This document shows positions 50,887 through 59,597 of a DNA stretch of 64,000 nt, one piece after another. The DNA comes from an uncultured Victivallales bacterium. GTDB taxonomy: Bacteria; Verrucomicrobiota; Lentisphaeria; Victivallales; UBA1829. Each line of letters opens with the position of its first letter. The first letter of the stretch is position 1. The notes under the pieces were generated by a model that saw only the letters and a list, made by a program, of their open reading frames with translations, made no database searches and was not told the DNA's origin. Location: NCBI GenBank assembly GCA_944390795.1, contig CALXRI010000015.1, positions 1 to 64,000 on the forward strand. The letters run 5' to 3'. The translations under genes and the position numbers were made by a program.

Positions 50887-51822
50887 TCAAGTTCCTTCCC
50901 CGGCAGGCGGTGAATTCCGCGTGGCGCTCTCCTTTTCCGCTTTCCGGAACATTCTGGATTTCCACTGTCGCTTATATTCGCGCGGACTGATTCCGTAACG
51001 GGCCCGGAACTGGCGCGTGAAATAGTTCGTGTCCGGAAAACCGGCCCGCATTCCAGCTTCGGAGACCGAATCGGAAAGACGGAGCAGGGCAGTCGCCTTT
51101 TCCAGCCGAAGACGGAGCAGATAGGTGACGGGGGGAACGCCCGTCATCACGCGGAACTGCTGGCGGAAACCGCTCCGGGACATCCGGACGAATCGAGCCA
51201 TGTCCGCCAGCGACCATTTTCTTGCAAAGTTCCGGTCCAGTTCCGCAAGAAGACGGCTGATCTGATATCCTGCCGTCTTTCCCGAAGCGCCGCCGATGTG
51301 CGCGTATCGTATGATGCAGGCGAGCAGATGCAGGAATTCGCCGAAAACAAGTGTCCGCCCGCCGGCTTCACGCTGGTTTTCCTCGCGGATGATCTCGTCC
51401 GCCAGCGTGACGGCCTGCGTGAAATGCCCGTGATCCAGCGCAAGCAGATCCGTTTTCGCCCTGAGGCTGGAAAAAAGCCCCGGCTGCACATGAAACAGCA
51501 TCTGGTAGTTCGGCGTGTTTGACAGATCGTGCTGAAACAGCTCCAGGATTTCTTCGGAAAACAGGATGTTGTAAATGCCGAGATGCTGTGCATCGCGGTA
51601 TCCGTGCATTTTTCCCGGGGGCACCAGAAAGATGTTGCCCGCACGGATCCGCGCCAGTTCCCCGTTCATGAAGTGCATCGCCTGCCCCTCGCGGACAAGC
51701 ACCAGTTCATAAAACGCGTGACAATGATCCGAAGGCATGGTTTCCTTCTCATGAACGTAGTAGAGAATGCTCAGGGAGAGATCCTGCCAGTGCAGATGCG
51801 GAAAAATCTCATTCTGTTTCAT
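50887..51822 (-). CDS. AraC-family transcriptional regulator with cupin sensor
   Basis: 311 aa. The N-terminal cupin-type sensor (about 15-130; MPSDHCHAFYELVLVREGQAMHFMNGE, IFLVPPGKMHGYRD) is of the kind that binds sugars in AraC relatives. The C-terminal double helix-turn-helix is WSLADMARFVRMSRSGFRQQFR and SVSEAGMRAGFPDTNYFTRQFRARYGISPREYKRQW. It is divergent from the GH106 gene and GGAGGG precedes the ATG. It probably activates that gene in response to a rhamnose-containing substrate. Confidence 0.92.
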   Translation of the reverse strand: MKQNEIFPHLHWQDLSLSILYYVHEKETMPSDHCHAFYELVLVREGQAMHFMNGELARIRAGNIFLVPPGKMHGYRDAQHLGIYNILFSEEILELFQHDLSNTPNYQMLFHVQPGLFSSLRAKTDLLALDHGHFTQAVTLADEIIREENQREAGGRTLVFGEFLHLLACIIRYAHIGGASGKTAGYQISRLLAELDRNFARKWSLADMARFVRMSRSGFRQQFRVMTGVPPVTYLLRLRLEKATALLRLSDSVSEAGMRAGFPDTNYFTRQFRARYGISPREYKRQWKSRMFRKAEKESATRNSPPAGEGT

Positions 51823-51996
51823 CGGATTGCCCTCCTTACTTCTGTTACTGTAGCTCCGGAAAATGCAATGAAAAGCAGGGAACGCGGTATTTTTGTCAGA
51901 TAATGCTGATTTTTATGAAAAAAGTCAAGGTTTGCGGACAGTTTCTCTCTATATTATCTCCCGGACCGAAACAACATGAGGGGAAAGGAAAGCCAA

Positions 51997-54900
51997 ATGC
52001 TGAACGAACAGATGAAGCAGTTCAAGGAACCCGGAGCGGATTTCCGCGGCATGCCGTTCTGGGCGTGGAATGCCGGACTGGAGCCCGGCGAACTGATCCG
52101 GCAGATCCGTGTCATGAAGGAAATGGGGCTGGGAGGTTTTTTCATGCATGCCCGCGTCGGCTTGAACACGAAGTATCTGGGGCCGGAGTGGTTTGAATGC
52201 GTCAGAACATGTGTTGCCGAGGCGGAAAAGCTTGGCATGAAGGCCTGGCTTTACGATGAGGACCGCTGGCCGTCTGGCGCGGCGGGCAGTCTTGTGACAA
52301 GAGAGGAGCGTTTCCGGCAGAAGATCCTGTATGCGGAGCTTTCGGAGAACGCCGCCTCCGCCGGCGGAAAAGGAGAGACTCTTGCATGGTATGCGGTCCG
52401 TTTCGAGGACGCTCTTCTCCGTTCCTTCCGCCGCCTGTCCGATCCCGCGGATTTTCCCCAGGAGAACGGGGAAAAACTGCTCCGCTGCTATTGGGTTTAC
52501 GCGCCTGAGTCGTCATGGTTCAACGGCGCGGCCTATCTGGACACAATGAGCGAGGAGGCCGTGAAACGGTTTGTGGAAGTCACGCACGAAGCCTATCGCC
52601 GCGAAATCGGCGGTGATTTCGGGAAGACCGTGCCGGGCATCTTCACCGACGAACCCTGTTACACGCAGTTCTACGGAGAGGAGCCGAAACTGCCGTGGAC
52701 AACTTCCGTTCCGGAAAAATTCCGGGAGAAATACGGTTATGATCTTCTGGATTTCCTGCCAGTGCTTTTTTATGAGACGGAAGAGGAGGTGTCTTGCGTC
52801 CGCTGGAATTTCCGCGATCTCCTGACAACATTGTTCGCCCGGGCTTTTTCCGGCGTCATCGGGGAATGGTGCGGAAAGAACCACATGAAAATGACAGGAC
52901 ATGTGCTTGCGGAAGATTCCCTGAGCAGCCAGACGACGTATGTCGGTTCCGCAATGCGCTTCTATGAACATATGCAGGCTCCCGGCATTGATCTTCTGAC
53001 GGAACACTGGAATATTTTCAATACCGCGAAGCAGTGTGTTTCCGTCGCGCATCAGCTCGGACGCCGGACACGCCTCAGCGAAACATACGGATGCACGGGA
53101 TGGGATTTCCCGTTCCTCGGCCACAAGGCGCTCGGTGACTGGCAGTTTGCGCTCGGCATCAATCTCCGCTGCCAGCATCTGGCCTGGTATTCCATGGCGG
53201 CGGAGGCGAAGCGCGATTATCCGGCGAGCATCTCCTTTCAGTCCCCGTGGTTCCGGAAATATCACGTTGTCGAGGATTATTTCGCCCGCATCGGCAGCGT
53301 GACCGCCGAAGGGGAGGAAATCCGCGATATTTTAATGATTCATCCGCTGGAGTCATGCTGGAGCATCACATGCGCCGTTTCCGGGGAGACCGCGCCGTCC
53401 GTCCGGAATCTGGACCGTGATTTCATCCTCGTGACAAACCGTCTTCTTGCTGAAAATCTGGATTTCGACTACGGCGACGAGGAACTTCTCTCCCGGCATG
53501 CGAAGGTGGGCGGGAACAGACTTCGGGTCGGCAGCGCGGAATATCAGGCCGTTCTGATTCCCGAACTCAGGACCATACGCTCCTCGACGCTTGCACTGCT
53601 TGACGCCTTTGCCGGAGAGGGGGGGCATGTCTTCCATCTCGGGCGTCCGCCGCGTTATGTGGATGCGGTCCGTTCCAACGAGGCGGAAAAGGTGTTCGGA
53701 AAATTTCATGCCGTCACGGAAAAGAATGACACGGCGGAACTTTCGAAGGTTGCAAGAAGGGTTTCGCTTGCCGTTCCCGGCGGCGCGCAGGCGCGGGGAC
53801 TGATCTACCGCCTGGCGGAAAGCCCGGATGCCGTATCGCTGTTCATCTGCAACACCGGAATGGAATTCTCTGACAACTATATGCACGAATGCCTGGTCCG
53901 CGACAGAAAGATTGTCTACCCGTCCGTGGATGTCGCCGTCAGTCTGCCGGATCGCGGGCCGGTTTATGAACTGGATCCTCTTTCCGGAACGGTCCACGCG
54001 ATTGATGCCGTTTACAGGAACGGGCAGTACCGCTTCCGGACATTTTTCGACGAACTGGGTTCCCGGCTTTTCCTTTTCACGCGTGAACCGATGCGGGATG
54101 TCCTGCCCGCGAAGAAACATTCTGAATACCGGCTTCTGAAAGAACTTCCCGCCACGGGCTGGAAGATCCGCAGGGAGGAACCCAATGTGCTTGTCCTGGA
54201 TCATGCGGCGTATTGTGCGGACGGTGAAAAAAAGAGCTCCCGCGCATATATTCTGAAAATTGACGACGAACTCCGGGAGATGCTTGGAAAACCTCCGCGC
54301 GGCGGTGCGATGGTGCAGCCGTGGCTGTGCGGAAAAAGCGCTCCGGAACGAACGCTCCATGTTGTGCTCGAATATGATTTCGAGTGTGAATCCCTGCCTG
54401 CGGAGGACTGTTTCCTCGCCGTGGAACATCCGGAGTTTTACCGCATTGAGGTGAACGGACATGAACTTGCGCGTTCCGGTGCGGACTGGTGGGTGGATCC
54501 CGTCCTGCGCAAACTTCCCGTGCCGGTTTCCTGTCTGAGACGGGGACGGAATGTTGTGACTGCCGTATCGGAATATCACGAAAATCTGCCAGGACTGGAG
54601 GCCATGTTCCTGCTCGGTGAATTCGGCGTCCGCGGGAATGTTCTGACAAGCGTTCCGGACATGCTTTCCCACGGAGACTGGTGCGGACAGGGACTGCCGT
54701 ATTATGCAGGCACTCTCAGCTGCGAAATCCCGCTCGGCGTTCTTCCCCCTGACAAACGGATCTTCATCCGCATTCCGGAATGGCGCGGAGTTGCGCTCGG
54801 GATCCGCGTCAATGGCGGCGATGAGATTTTCCTGCCGTGGGAACCGGCTCGGGCCGACATTACGGAGCAGCTCCGGAGAGACGGTTGCGACATGATTGCG

Positions 54901-55065
54901 GTTACGGTCTACGGTCATCGCAGAAATGCCTTCGGACCGTTCTATCTGAAGGAAAAATGGCCGGAGTGGACCGGTCCCGGACAGTTTAAGGCGTATGAAA
55001 ATGCGGAACGCCAGCTCGTTCCCTGCGGACTTATGCGTCCTCCGGTTATTGAAACGGAATCATGA
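51997..55065 (+). CDS. GH106-like glycoside hydrolase (putative alpha-L-rhamnosidase)
   Basis: 1022 aa, no signal peptide. The N-terminal barrel has the family hallmarks PFWAWNAGLEPGELIRQI, GGFFMHARVGLNT, WFECVRTCVAEAEKLGMKAWLYDEDRWPSG and FTDEPCYTQFYG, then GHVLAEDSLSSQTTYVG and LSETYGCTGWDFPF. C-terminal jelly-roll parts (e.g. HGDWCGQGLPYYAGTLSCEIPL) follow. Characterised GH106 enzymes cleave rhamnose from pectic rhamnogalacturonan, so plant glycan is a likely substrate. The ATG at 51997 has AAGGAA upstream. Transcribed divergently from the AraC gene; a terminator follows. Confidence 0.85.
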   Translation: MLNEQMKQFKEPGADFRGMPFWAWNAGLEPGELIRQIRVMKEMGLGGFFMHARVGLNTKYLGPEWFECVRTCVAEAEKLGMKAWLYDEDRWPSGAAGSLVTREERFRQKILYAELSENAASAGGKGETLAWYAVRFEDALLRSFRRLSDPADFPQENGEKLLRCYWVYAPESSWFNGAAYLDTMSEEAVKRFVEVTHEAYRREIGGDFGKTVPGIFTDEPCYTQFYGEEPKLPWTTSVPEKFREKYGYDLLDFLPVLFYETEEEVSCVRWNFRDLLTTLFARAFSGVIGEWCGKNHMKMTGHVLAEDSLSSQTTYVGSAMRFYEHMQAPGIDLLTEHWNIFNTAKQCVSVAHQLGRRTRLSETYGCTGWDFPFLGHKALGDWQFALGINLRCQHLAWYSMAAEAKRDYPASISFQSPWFRKYHVVEDYFARIGSVTAEGEEIRDILMIHPLESCWSITCAVSGETAPSVRNLDRDFILVTNRLLAENLDFDYGDEELLSRHAKVGGNRLRVGSAEYQAVLIPELRTIRSSTLALLDAFAGEGGHVFHLGRPPRYVDAVRSNEAEKVFGKFHAVTEKNDTAELSKVARRVSLAVPGGAQARGLIYRLAESPDAVSLFICNTGMEFSDNYMHECLVRDRKIVYPSVDVAVSLPDRGPVYELDPLSGTVHAIDAVYRNGQYRFRTFFDELGSRLFLFTREPMRDVLPAKKHSEYRLLKELPATGWKIRREEPNVLVLDHAAYCADGEKKSSRAYILKIDDELREMLGKPPRGGAMVQPWLCGKSAPERTLHVVLEYDFECESLPAEDCFLAVEHPEFYRIEVNGHELARSGADWWVDPVLRKLPVPVSCLRRGRNVVTAVSEYHENLPGLEAMFLLGEFGVRGNVLTSVPDMLSHGDWCGQGLPYYAGTLSCEIPLGVLPPDKRIFIRIPEWRGVALGIRVNGGDEIFLPWEPARADITEQLRRDGCDMIAVTVYGHRRNAFGPFYLKEKWPEWTGPGQFKAYENAERQLVPCGLMRPPVIETES

Positions 55066-55085
55066 CATTGGGTTCCGGCGGGATG

Positions 55086-55116
55086 CCGGAGCATGCGCTT
55101 TCCGGACATTTTTTTT
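55086..55116 (+). terminator. Intrinsic terminator after the GH106 gene
   Basis: Stem CCGGA (55086-55090, extended by GC) / TCCGG (55101-55105), followed by an eight-T run (55109-55116). Confidence 0.65.
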
Positions 55117-55139
55117 CGGCGAATTTTTGTTTTTCCCTC

Positions 55140-55176
55140 TTGCAGGAAAAATAAAATGGTATTATAATAGATACCA
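55140..55176 (+). promoter_or_regulatory. Promoter and dyad operator of the GntR/LacI-hybrid gene
   Basis: TTGCAG (55140-55145), 17-base spacer, consensus TATAAT (55163-55168). The inverted repeat TGGTAT (55157-55162) / ATACCA (55171-55176) encloses the -10, so binding here would shut the promoter; self-control by the next gene is likely. Confidence 0.7.
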
Positions 55177-55200
55177 AAATAAGAAAAGGAATGTCTGGAA

Positions 55201-56301
55201 ATGTCCTATCACAGAACCCTGCCGGCGACGGAACCCGTCCGGCGTTATCTGCTGCAGATGGTTGCGAAGAGCGGTTCAGAACCTGTCCGACTGCTTTCGG
55301 AGCGCGATCTTGCGGAAAAACTGCATCTGAGCAGGGTGACGGTCCGCCGCGCAATCGAGGAACTGGAGGCGCTCCGCTGCATCATCCGCCTTCCGGGACG
55401 CAAGGGCGCCTTCACAAATCCGGAAATGGCCTCGAAAGTGGAACATGCCGTCGGAATTGTCGTCTACCGGAATTACATCGGACAGCTGTTTTCGCAGTTT
55501 CTGAGCGGGATTTCCGAAGAGCTTTATTCGCAGGGGCATCCCTTCTGCCTCAGTCTGTTCCGGGGAGCCGGAAAGACGCCTGCGGAACAGGCGTTTGAGC
55601 TGGAGAACAGCGGTTATGACTGTGTGGTCTGGCATACGCAGACTCCGGAGGATCTTGCCGTGATCGACCTTCTGCTGCGGCACGACTTTCCCGTTCTGAC
55701 AATCTGCAATCCGAACTATCCCGAATGGGGGCGTCCCCGGCGCGCCTGGTACGGGTTCGATCTGGAGGATGCCGGAGACGCCGTCGCATCCCGTTTTCTC
55801 CGGTGCGGCTGCGGGAAGATTCTTTACTGTTCCAGAAATGCGGAGTTTCTTCTTCCTCTCAGGAGGGGGTTGTCGCGGCGCGGCGTTTCCCTGCCGGATG
55901 AAAACGTTCTCCTTGAGGAAAAGGATTTTTTCCAGCGGATTCCGCCGCTTCTCACGTCCGGGGCGGACGGCCTTTTCTGCCGGATGAACGAGGCCTCCAC
56001 CACGGCCCTTCTGGAGTTTCTTGCCGGCATGAAAAACAGCCGCGGATTGAAAATCATTCTTCCTCCCCGCATTTTTTCCGAGCGGTGCAGACGGGAATAT
56101 CCGCAGCTGGACATTGAATTTCCCGACACTGCATATTTCCAGCGTCAATGCATTGCCCTCGGACGCAGGGTCGCGCATGGAATCCTTGCCGGGAAAGGGC
56201 CTGCGGAGGGAGTCCTGCTGAAAAGCCATCGCTTTCGCAGCGCCGGAGAACATGATGACTCCGGAGTACCGGACGCCGGTCGGGGCGGCGGCGAACTGTG
56301 A
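55201..56301 (+). CDS. GntR-type winged-helix regulator with LacI-like sensor domain
   Basis: 366 aa. The N-terminal 75 residues form a GntR winged helix (VRLLSERDLAEKLHLSRVTVRRAIEELEALRCI). The rest (about 80-345) resembles a periplasmic-binding-protein/LacI sensor (GIVVYRNYIGQLFSQFLSGISEEL), the AraR-type architecture known in arabinose regulation. AAAAGGAA is its ribosome-binding site. It begins the run of beta-helix, pseudopilin and sugar isomerase genes and probably controls them; the ligand is unknown. Confidence 0.88.
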   Translation: MSYHRTLPATEPVRRYLLQMVAKSGSEPVRLLSERDLAEKLHLSRVTVRRAIEELEALRCIIRLPGRKGAFTNPEMASKVEHAVGIVVYRNYIGQLFSQFLSGISEELYSQGHPFCLSLFRGAGKTPAEQAFELENSGYDCVVWHTQTPEDLAVIDLLLRHDFPVLTICNPNYPEWGRPRRAWYGFDLEDAGDAVASRFLRCGCGKILYCSRNAEFLLPLRRGLSRRGVSLPDENVLLEEKDFFQRIPPLLTSGADGLFCRMNEASTTALLEFLAGMKNSRGLKIILPPRIFSERCRREYPQLDIEFPDTAYFQRQCIALGRRVAHGILAGKGPAEGVLLKSHRFRSAGEHDDSGVPDAGRGGGEL

Positions 56302-56322
56302 ACGGATAAGGGGAAATCTGTC

Positions 56323-58194
56323 ATGACAGGAAGATTTTTATTCGGTTTCGGATGCGCGGTTTTCCTGGGCGGCGCACTTTCCGCGGCGGAGTATTTCGTT
56401 TCTCCCGCCGGAAGTGATGCGGCCGCCGGCACCCGCGAGGCCCCGTTCGGCACCATTGCCAGGGCGATGGCGGGAATGAGTCCGGGAGACATTGTGACGC
56501 TTCTTCCCGGAGTCTACTTTGAATTCGTGCGTTTTTCCGGGGCGGGAGACGCCGCGCGGCCTTTGACGCTCCGCGCGGAAAAACCGCGGACGGTCATTGT
56601 CACCGGCGCACACCGGGAGATCCGGGAGAAACGCCGAGCATGGCGGGCCGCTGCCCCTGAAATCGGTCTTTACGAGATTGATTATGATCTTCCCCAGCCT
56701 TCGCGCGTGCTTTATGACAATGTGGATCTGTTTCCCTATAAAAGTCCGGAGGAGCTCAAATCGTTCACCATCCGGAGAGGCACTGTGAATTTTCCCGGTC
56801 CGCGGCACGGTTTTGCCGTTGATTCCCGCGCGGGAAAACTTTATGTCAGGCTCCGTCCCGACGGCAGGTACGGCGATCCCGATCCCAACTGCCATGTGAT
56901 GGCGGTGTCTCCGGCTCCGACCACGAAGTACGGGCCGCGCTACAGTCTTTCCGCATCGGATTCCCTGGCCTGCAATCTGCTTCTTTTCCGTCCCGGAGCC
57001 GGTTCCATGCATCTGATCGTCGACGGGATTGATTTTGAAACGCCCGGGCGGGCCGCCATTTCCATGATGGCAAGCGACGTCACCGTGCGCAACTGCCGTT
57101 TTCAGGGGTGCTGGCGCGGCGGGATCGAGCGCGTCGGCGACGCGGAGCGCATCGTTCTGGAAAACAGCGAATGGCACTGCTTCCCCATCTTTGACGATGT
57201 CAGGGAGCTGCTGATGACGCCCGAAGCCGGGAAGAACAGCGAGGTCGCCTGGCCGCACAAATCCGCCTTCCGCGGCGCGGTCGTTCCGTATGAGACCGGC
57301 ATCTGCACGAAAGTGGGGAAGGACTGGATCATACGCGGGAATTACATCCATGACTGTTTCGATGCGCTGTGCGGGCTGGGGTATTCCGGCGTCAATGTCC
57401 GGATAGAGAACAACCGTTTTGCACGCTGCATCGACAATGCCGTCGAACTGGAGGACCATGGAAAGAACATTGTGATTTCCGGCAATCTGTTTGAAGATGC
57501 GTTTCAGGCTGTTTCGTGGCAGCCGCTTGACGGGCCTCCTTGGCCGGGACCTGTTTACATCGTCAACAACTGTTTCCGCCGGACCTCCGCATACCGGGAA
57601 ATGTGGCGCCGCGGCATGACGCCCTTCAAAATCGGCGCGCCGCGCTACCAGTGGAAACGGAGCGCTTCCGACGGACGCCTGAAAGGGGAAAATGCGGATC
57701 ATATTGCCGCGCCGGGCGGAATCTGGATCTGCAACAATACGTTCATCGAACCGTCGGGCACGCTGATCTATGAACTGAACTGGTCTCACCAGCGCATTGA
57801 CAACATTCATTTCCGGAACAACATCGGCATCTTTGCGCAGCTGCGGCAGTATCCCGACAGCTGGACAGGGGGAGTTGCCGTTCATGCCGGCTACCGGAAC
57901 AACCGCTTCTTCTGGAGTCGGCAGAAGCCGCCGCTGGAAAGTCTTGCCTCCCAGTCCGTCGAAACTCCCGAAGAGCTGCTGCCCGGGTTTGCTTCGGGGG
58001 ATTTTGCGCCGAAGATCCGCCTGCCGTCGCTTCCCGTTCCCGAAGTGAAGGAAATTCTGCCGACATGCATCGGCGCGGAGAGAAAAACGGAAGGCGGAAC
58101 CGGAAAGGCGGCGGGACGCCAGCATGCGGGGATTCTGAAGAAAGTGTTTCCGGGAAATGACATATGGAATGGTAAACAAGGGGTGGCGCTGTGA
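56323..58194 (+). CDS. Secreted right-handed beta-helix protein
   Basis: 623 aa. A signal peptide (about 1-22, GGALSAAEYF) is followed by a DUF1565-like start (VSPAGSDAAAGTREAPFGTIARAMAGMSPGDIVTLLPGVY) and a beta-helix made of repeated N/D-rich turns (about 230-510: ITVRNCRFQG-like segments, VRIENNRFARC, IVISGNLFEDAF, IWICNNTF, IHFRNNIGIF). Typical of pectate lyase-like or polysaccharide-binding folds. It starts 21 bases after the GntR-type gene and its stop overlaps the pseudopilin start by four bases. Confidence 0.85.
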   Translation: MTGRFLFGFGCAVFLGGALSAAEYFVSPAGSDAAAGTREAPFGTIARAMAGMSPGDIVTLLPGVYFEFVRFSGAGDAARPLTLRAEKPRTVIVTGAHREIREKRRAWRAAAPEIGLYEIDYDLPQPSRVLYDNVDLFPYKSPEELKSFTIRRGTVNFPGPRHGFAVDSRAGKLYVRLRPDGRYGDPDPNCHVMAVSPAPTTKYGPRYSLSASDSLACNLLLFRPGAGSMHLIVDGIDFETPGRAAISMMASDVTVRNCRFQGCWRGGIERVGDAERIVLENSEWHCFPIFDDVRELLMTPEAGKNSEVAWPHKSAFRGAVVPYETGICTKVGKDWIIRGNYIHDCFDALCGLGYSGVNVRIENNRFARCIDNAVELEDHGKNIVISGNLFEDAFQAVSWQPLDGPPWPGPVYIVNNCFRRTSAYREMWRRGMTPFKIGAPRYQWKRSASDGRLKGENADHIAAPGGIWICNNTFIEPSGTLIYELNWSHQRIDNIHFRNNIGIFAQLRQYPDSWTGGVAVHAGYRNNRFFWSRQKPPLESLASQSVETPEELLPGFASGDFAPKIRLPSLPVPEVKEILPTCIGAERKTEGGTGKAAGRQHAGILKKVFPGNDIWNGKQGVAL

Positions 58195-58925
58195 AAGACA
58201 AAAATCTGAACGTTCGGAATACCGGTCTCCTGGTTCTGCCTCCGCACAGGGAAAACTGTTTCAGTCTGATAGAACTCCTGGTTGTCATTTCCACAATTGC
58301 TGTTCTGGCCGGGCTGCTGCTGCCGGCCCTGAACAGGGCGAGGGAGTCGGCGCATTTCATCACCTGTGTCAACAATACGGGCACCGTAGGAAAAGCAATG
58401 CTGATGTATGTGAACGATCACAGCGGATTCTTTCCGGCAGTTCCGGTTCCGAAAGATCTGTTTGATCCCGGCGCGTCTTCCAACGGAAACGGGCGGTACT
58501 GTCCGTTGAAGGACTATTTTGAGCCGGAGAATCAGCGTATCGGCGGCTGTCAGACGACTTATCGCCACAAGCTGGCCTGTCCGGTTCTCCGGGAAACGGG
58601 AAAGTTCACCTGGGGCGGCAACCTGTATCTGTTCAAATGGGATTCCTCCAAAAGCGGCGTCAAGGCGAGCCGCCTCAGATATCCGTCCCGTCTCTGTGTT
58701 GTCGGAGAGGGAGACGACGGGGTGATTGAATACTATGTCAAACAGCTGAATCCGTCTCGGAGCAGCGCCCTGAATCTCCGTCACGACAACCGGAAAGGCA
58801 ATGTCCTGTTCGGCGACATGCATGTGAGTTTTGTCACCTTGCAGACCGTGCCTGCCCAGAACAATCCGGTGGATCCGGCGTTCCCTTCCATGGATTCCAA
58901 TCCATTCTGGCAGCCGCGGCTTTAG
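58191..58925 (+). CDS. Pseudopilin-like protein with atypical cleavage residue
   Basis: 244 aa. A hydrophobic helix starts at ENC/FSLIELLVVISTIAVLAGLLLPAL, where the residue before the cut is Cys instead of the usual Gly. The H-x9-DG region is present in altered form (LRHDNRKGNVLFGDMHV). The GTG start overlaps the stop of the beta-helix gene (GTGA), with AAGGGGTGG upstream. As with the protein at 49882, its role in glycan loci is unknown. If cleavage fails it would stay as a membrane-anchored protein. Confidence 0.85.
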   Translation: MKDKNLNVRNTGLLVLPPHRENCFSLIELLVVISTIAVLAGLLLPALNRARESAHFITCVNNTGTVGKAMLMYVNDHSGFFPAVPVPKDLFDPGASSNGNGRYCPLKDYFEPENQRIGGCQTTYRHKLACPVLRETGKFTWGGNLYLFKWDSSKSGVKASRLRYPSRLCVVGEGDDGVIEYYVKQLNPSRSSALNLRHDNRKGNVLFGDMHVSFVTLQTVPAQNNPVDPAFPSMDSNPFWQPRL

Positions 58926-58979
58926 TCTGGCAGTGCAAGTCAATATTCTGAAATATCAAACAATGCAAAAGGTGAGAAC

Positions 58980-59522
58980 ATGAGGAAAACGATTCTTGCA
59001 GCGGGAATGCTGCTTGCGGCGGCGGTTCTGTCCGGCCGGGAACTGCAGGTGAACGGAAATTTCCGGAAAATCAACAAAACGACAAACACGCCGGGCGCCT
59101 GGAGCACCGAAGCGAAAAAAGATATCGTTGAAACGAAGATCCTTCCCGGAAGAAAACCAGGGGTGAACGCCTTTCAGATCAGGCCCCGGAAGGAAGTCTG
59201 CTACTATGCCGGGCCGCAGAACGTGGAAAAGGGAGAGAAAATCACATTTTCCGCCGATGTGAAGGGGAAGGGAAAAGCGTTTCTCCAGCTCAATTTCTTC
59301 GGTTCCGGCGGCAGCGGATTTGCTGGTTCCCGGCGTGTGGCGACCGCGGACGCGGCGGAGCAATGGTCGCGGATTGCTGGAAGCTGTCTCGTGGAGGGGG
59401 AATTCAACGGAAAGCCGGTCAGGACGGTTCGTCCGGCGTTCGGCGCTGAGGCAGGTTCCGAAGTGACATTTGAAAATATCCGCATTGCCGTTTCCAGAGA
59501 CACGCAGCCGGAGCGGAAGTAG
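58980..59522 (+). CDS. Small secreted beta-sandwich protein (CBM-like)
   Basis: 180 aa with a signal peptide (MRKTILAAGMLLAAAVLSGRE). The rest has alternating strands (LQVNGNFRKINKTTNTPGAW, NAFQIRPRKEVCYYAG, KITFSADVKGKGKAFLQLNFFG, VTFENIRIAV), the pattern of a CBM4/9-type carbohydrate-binding module. AAAAGGTGAG is the ribosome-binding site. Position in the glycan island supports a sugar-binding role, by inference. Confidence 0.7.
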   Translation: MRKTILAAGMLLAAAVLSGRELQVNGNFRKINKTTNTPGAWSTEAKKDIVETKILPGRKPGVNAFQIRPRKEVCYYAGPQNVEKGEKITFSADVKGKGKAFLQLNFFGSGGSGFAGSRRVATADAAEQWSRIAGSCLVEGEFNGKPVRTVRPAFGAEAGSEVTFENIRIAVSRDTQPERK

Positions 59523-59597
59523 GCGTGATGCCATGCTTCCGCGCGGCGGAACGGCAGTTCATTTTGACGATTCGGTTTCTGGAGCTTCAGAGATAAA

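Noticed and set aside
53353-54918. Long minus-strand open frame (521 codons)
   Set aside because: Antisense to the GH106 gene; no start signal or domain.
56338-58179. Long minus-strand open frame (613 codons)
   Set aside because: Antisense to the beta-helix gene, which has a signal peptide and operon overlaps at both ends.
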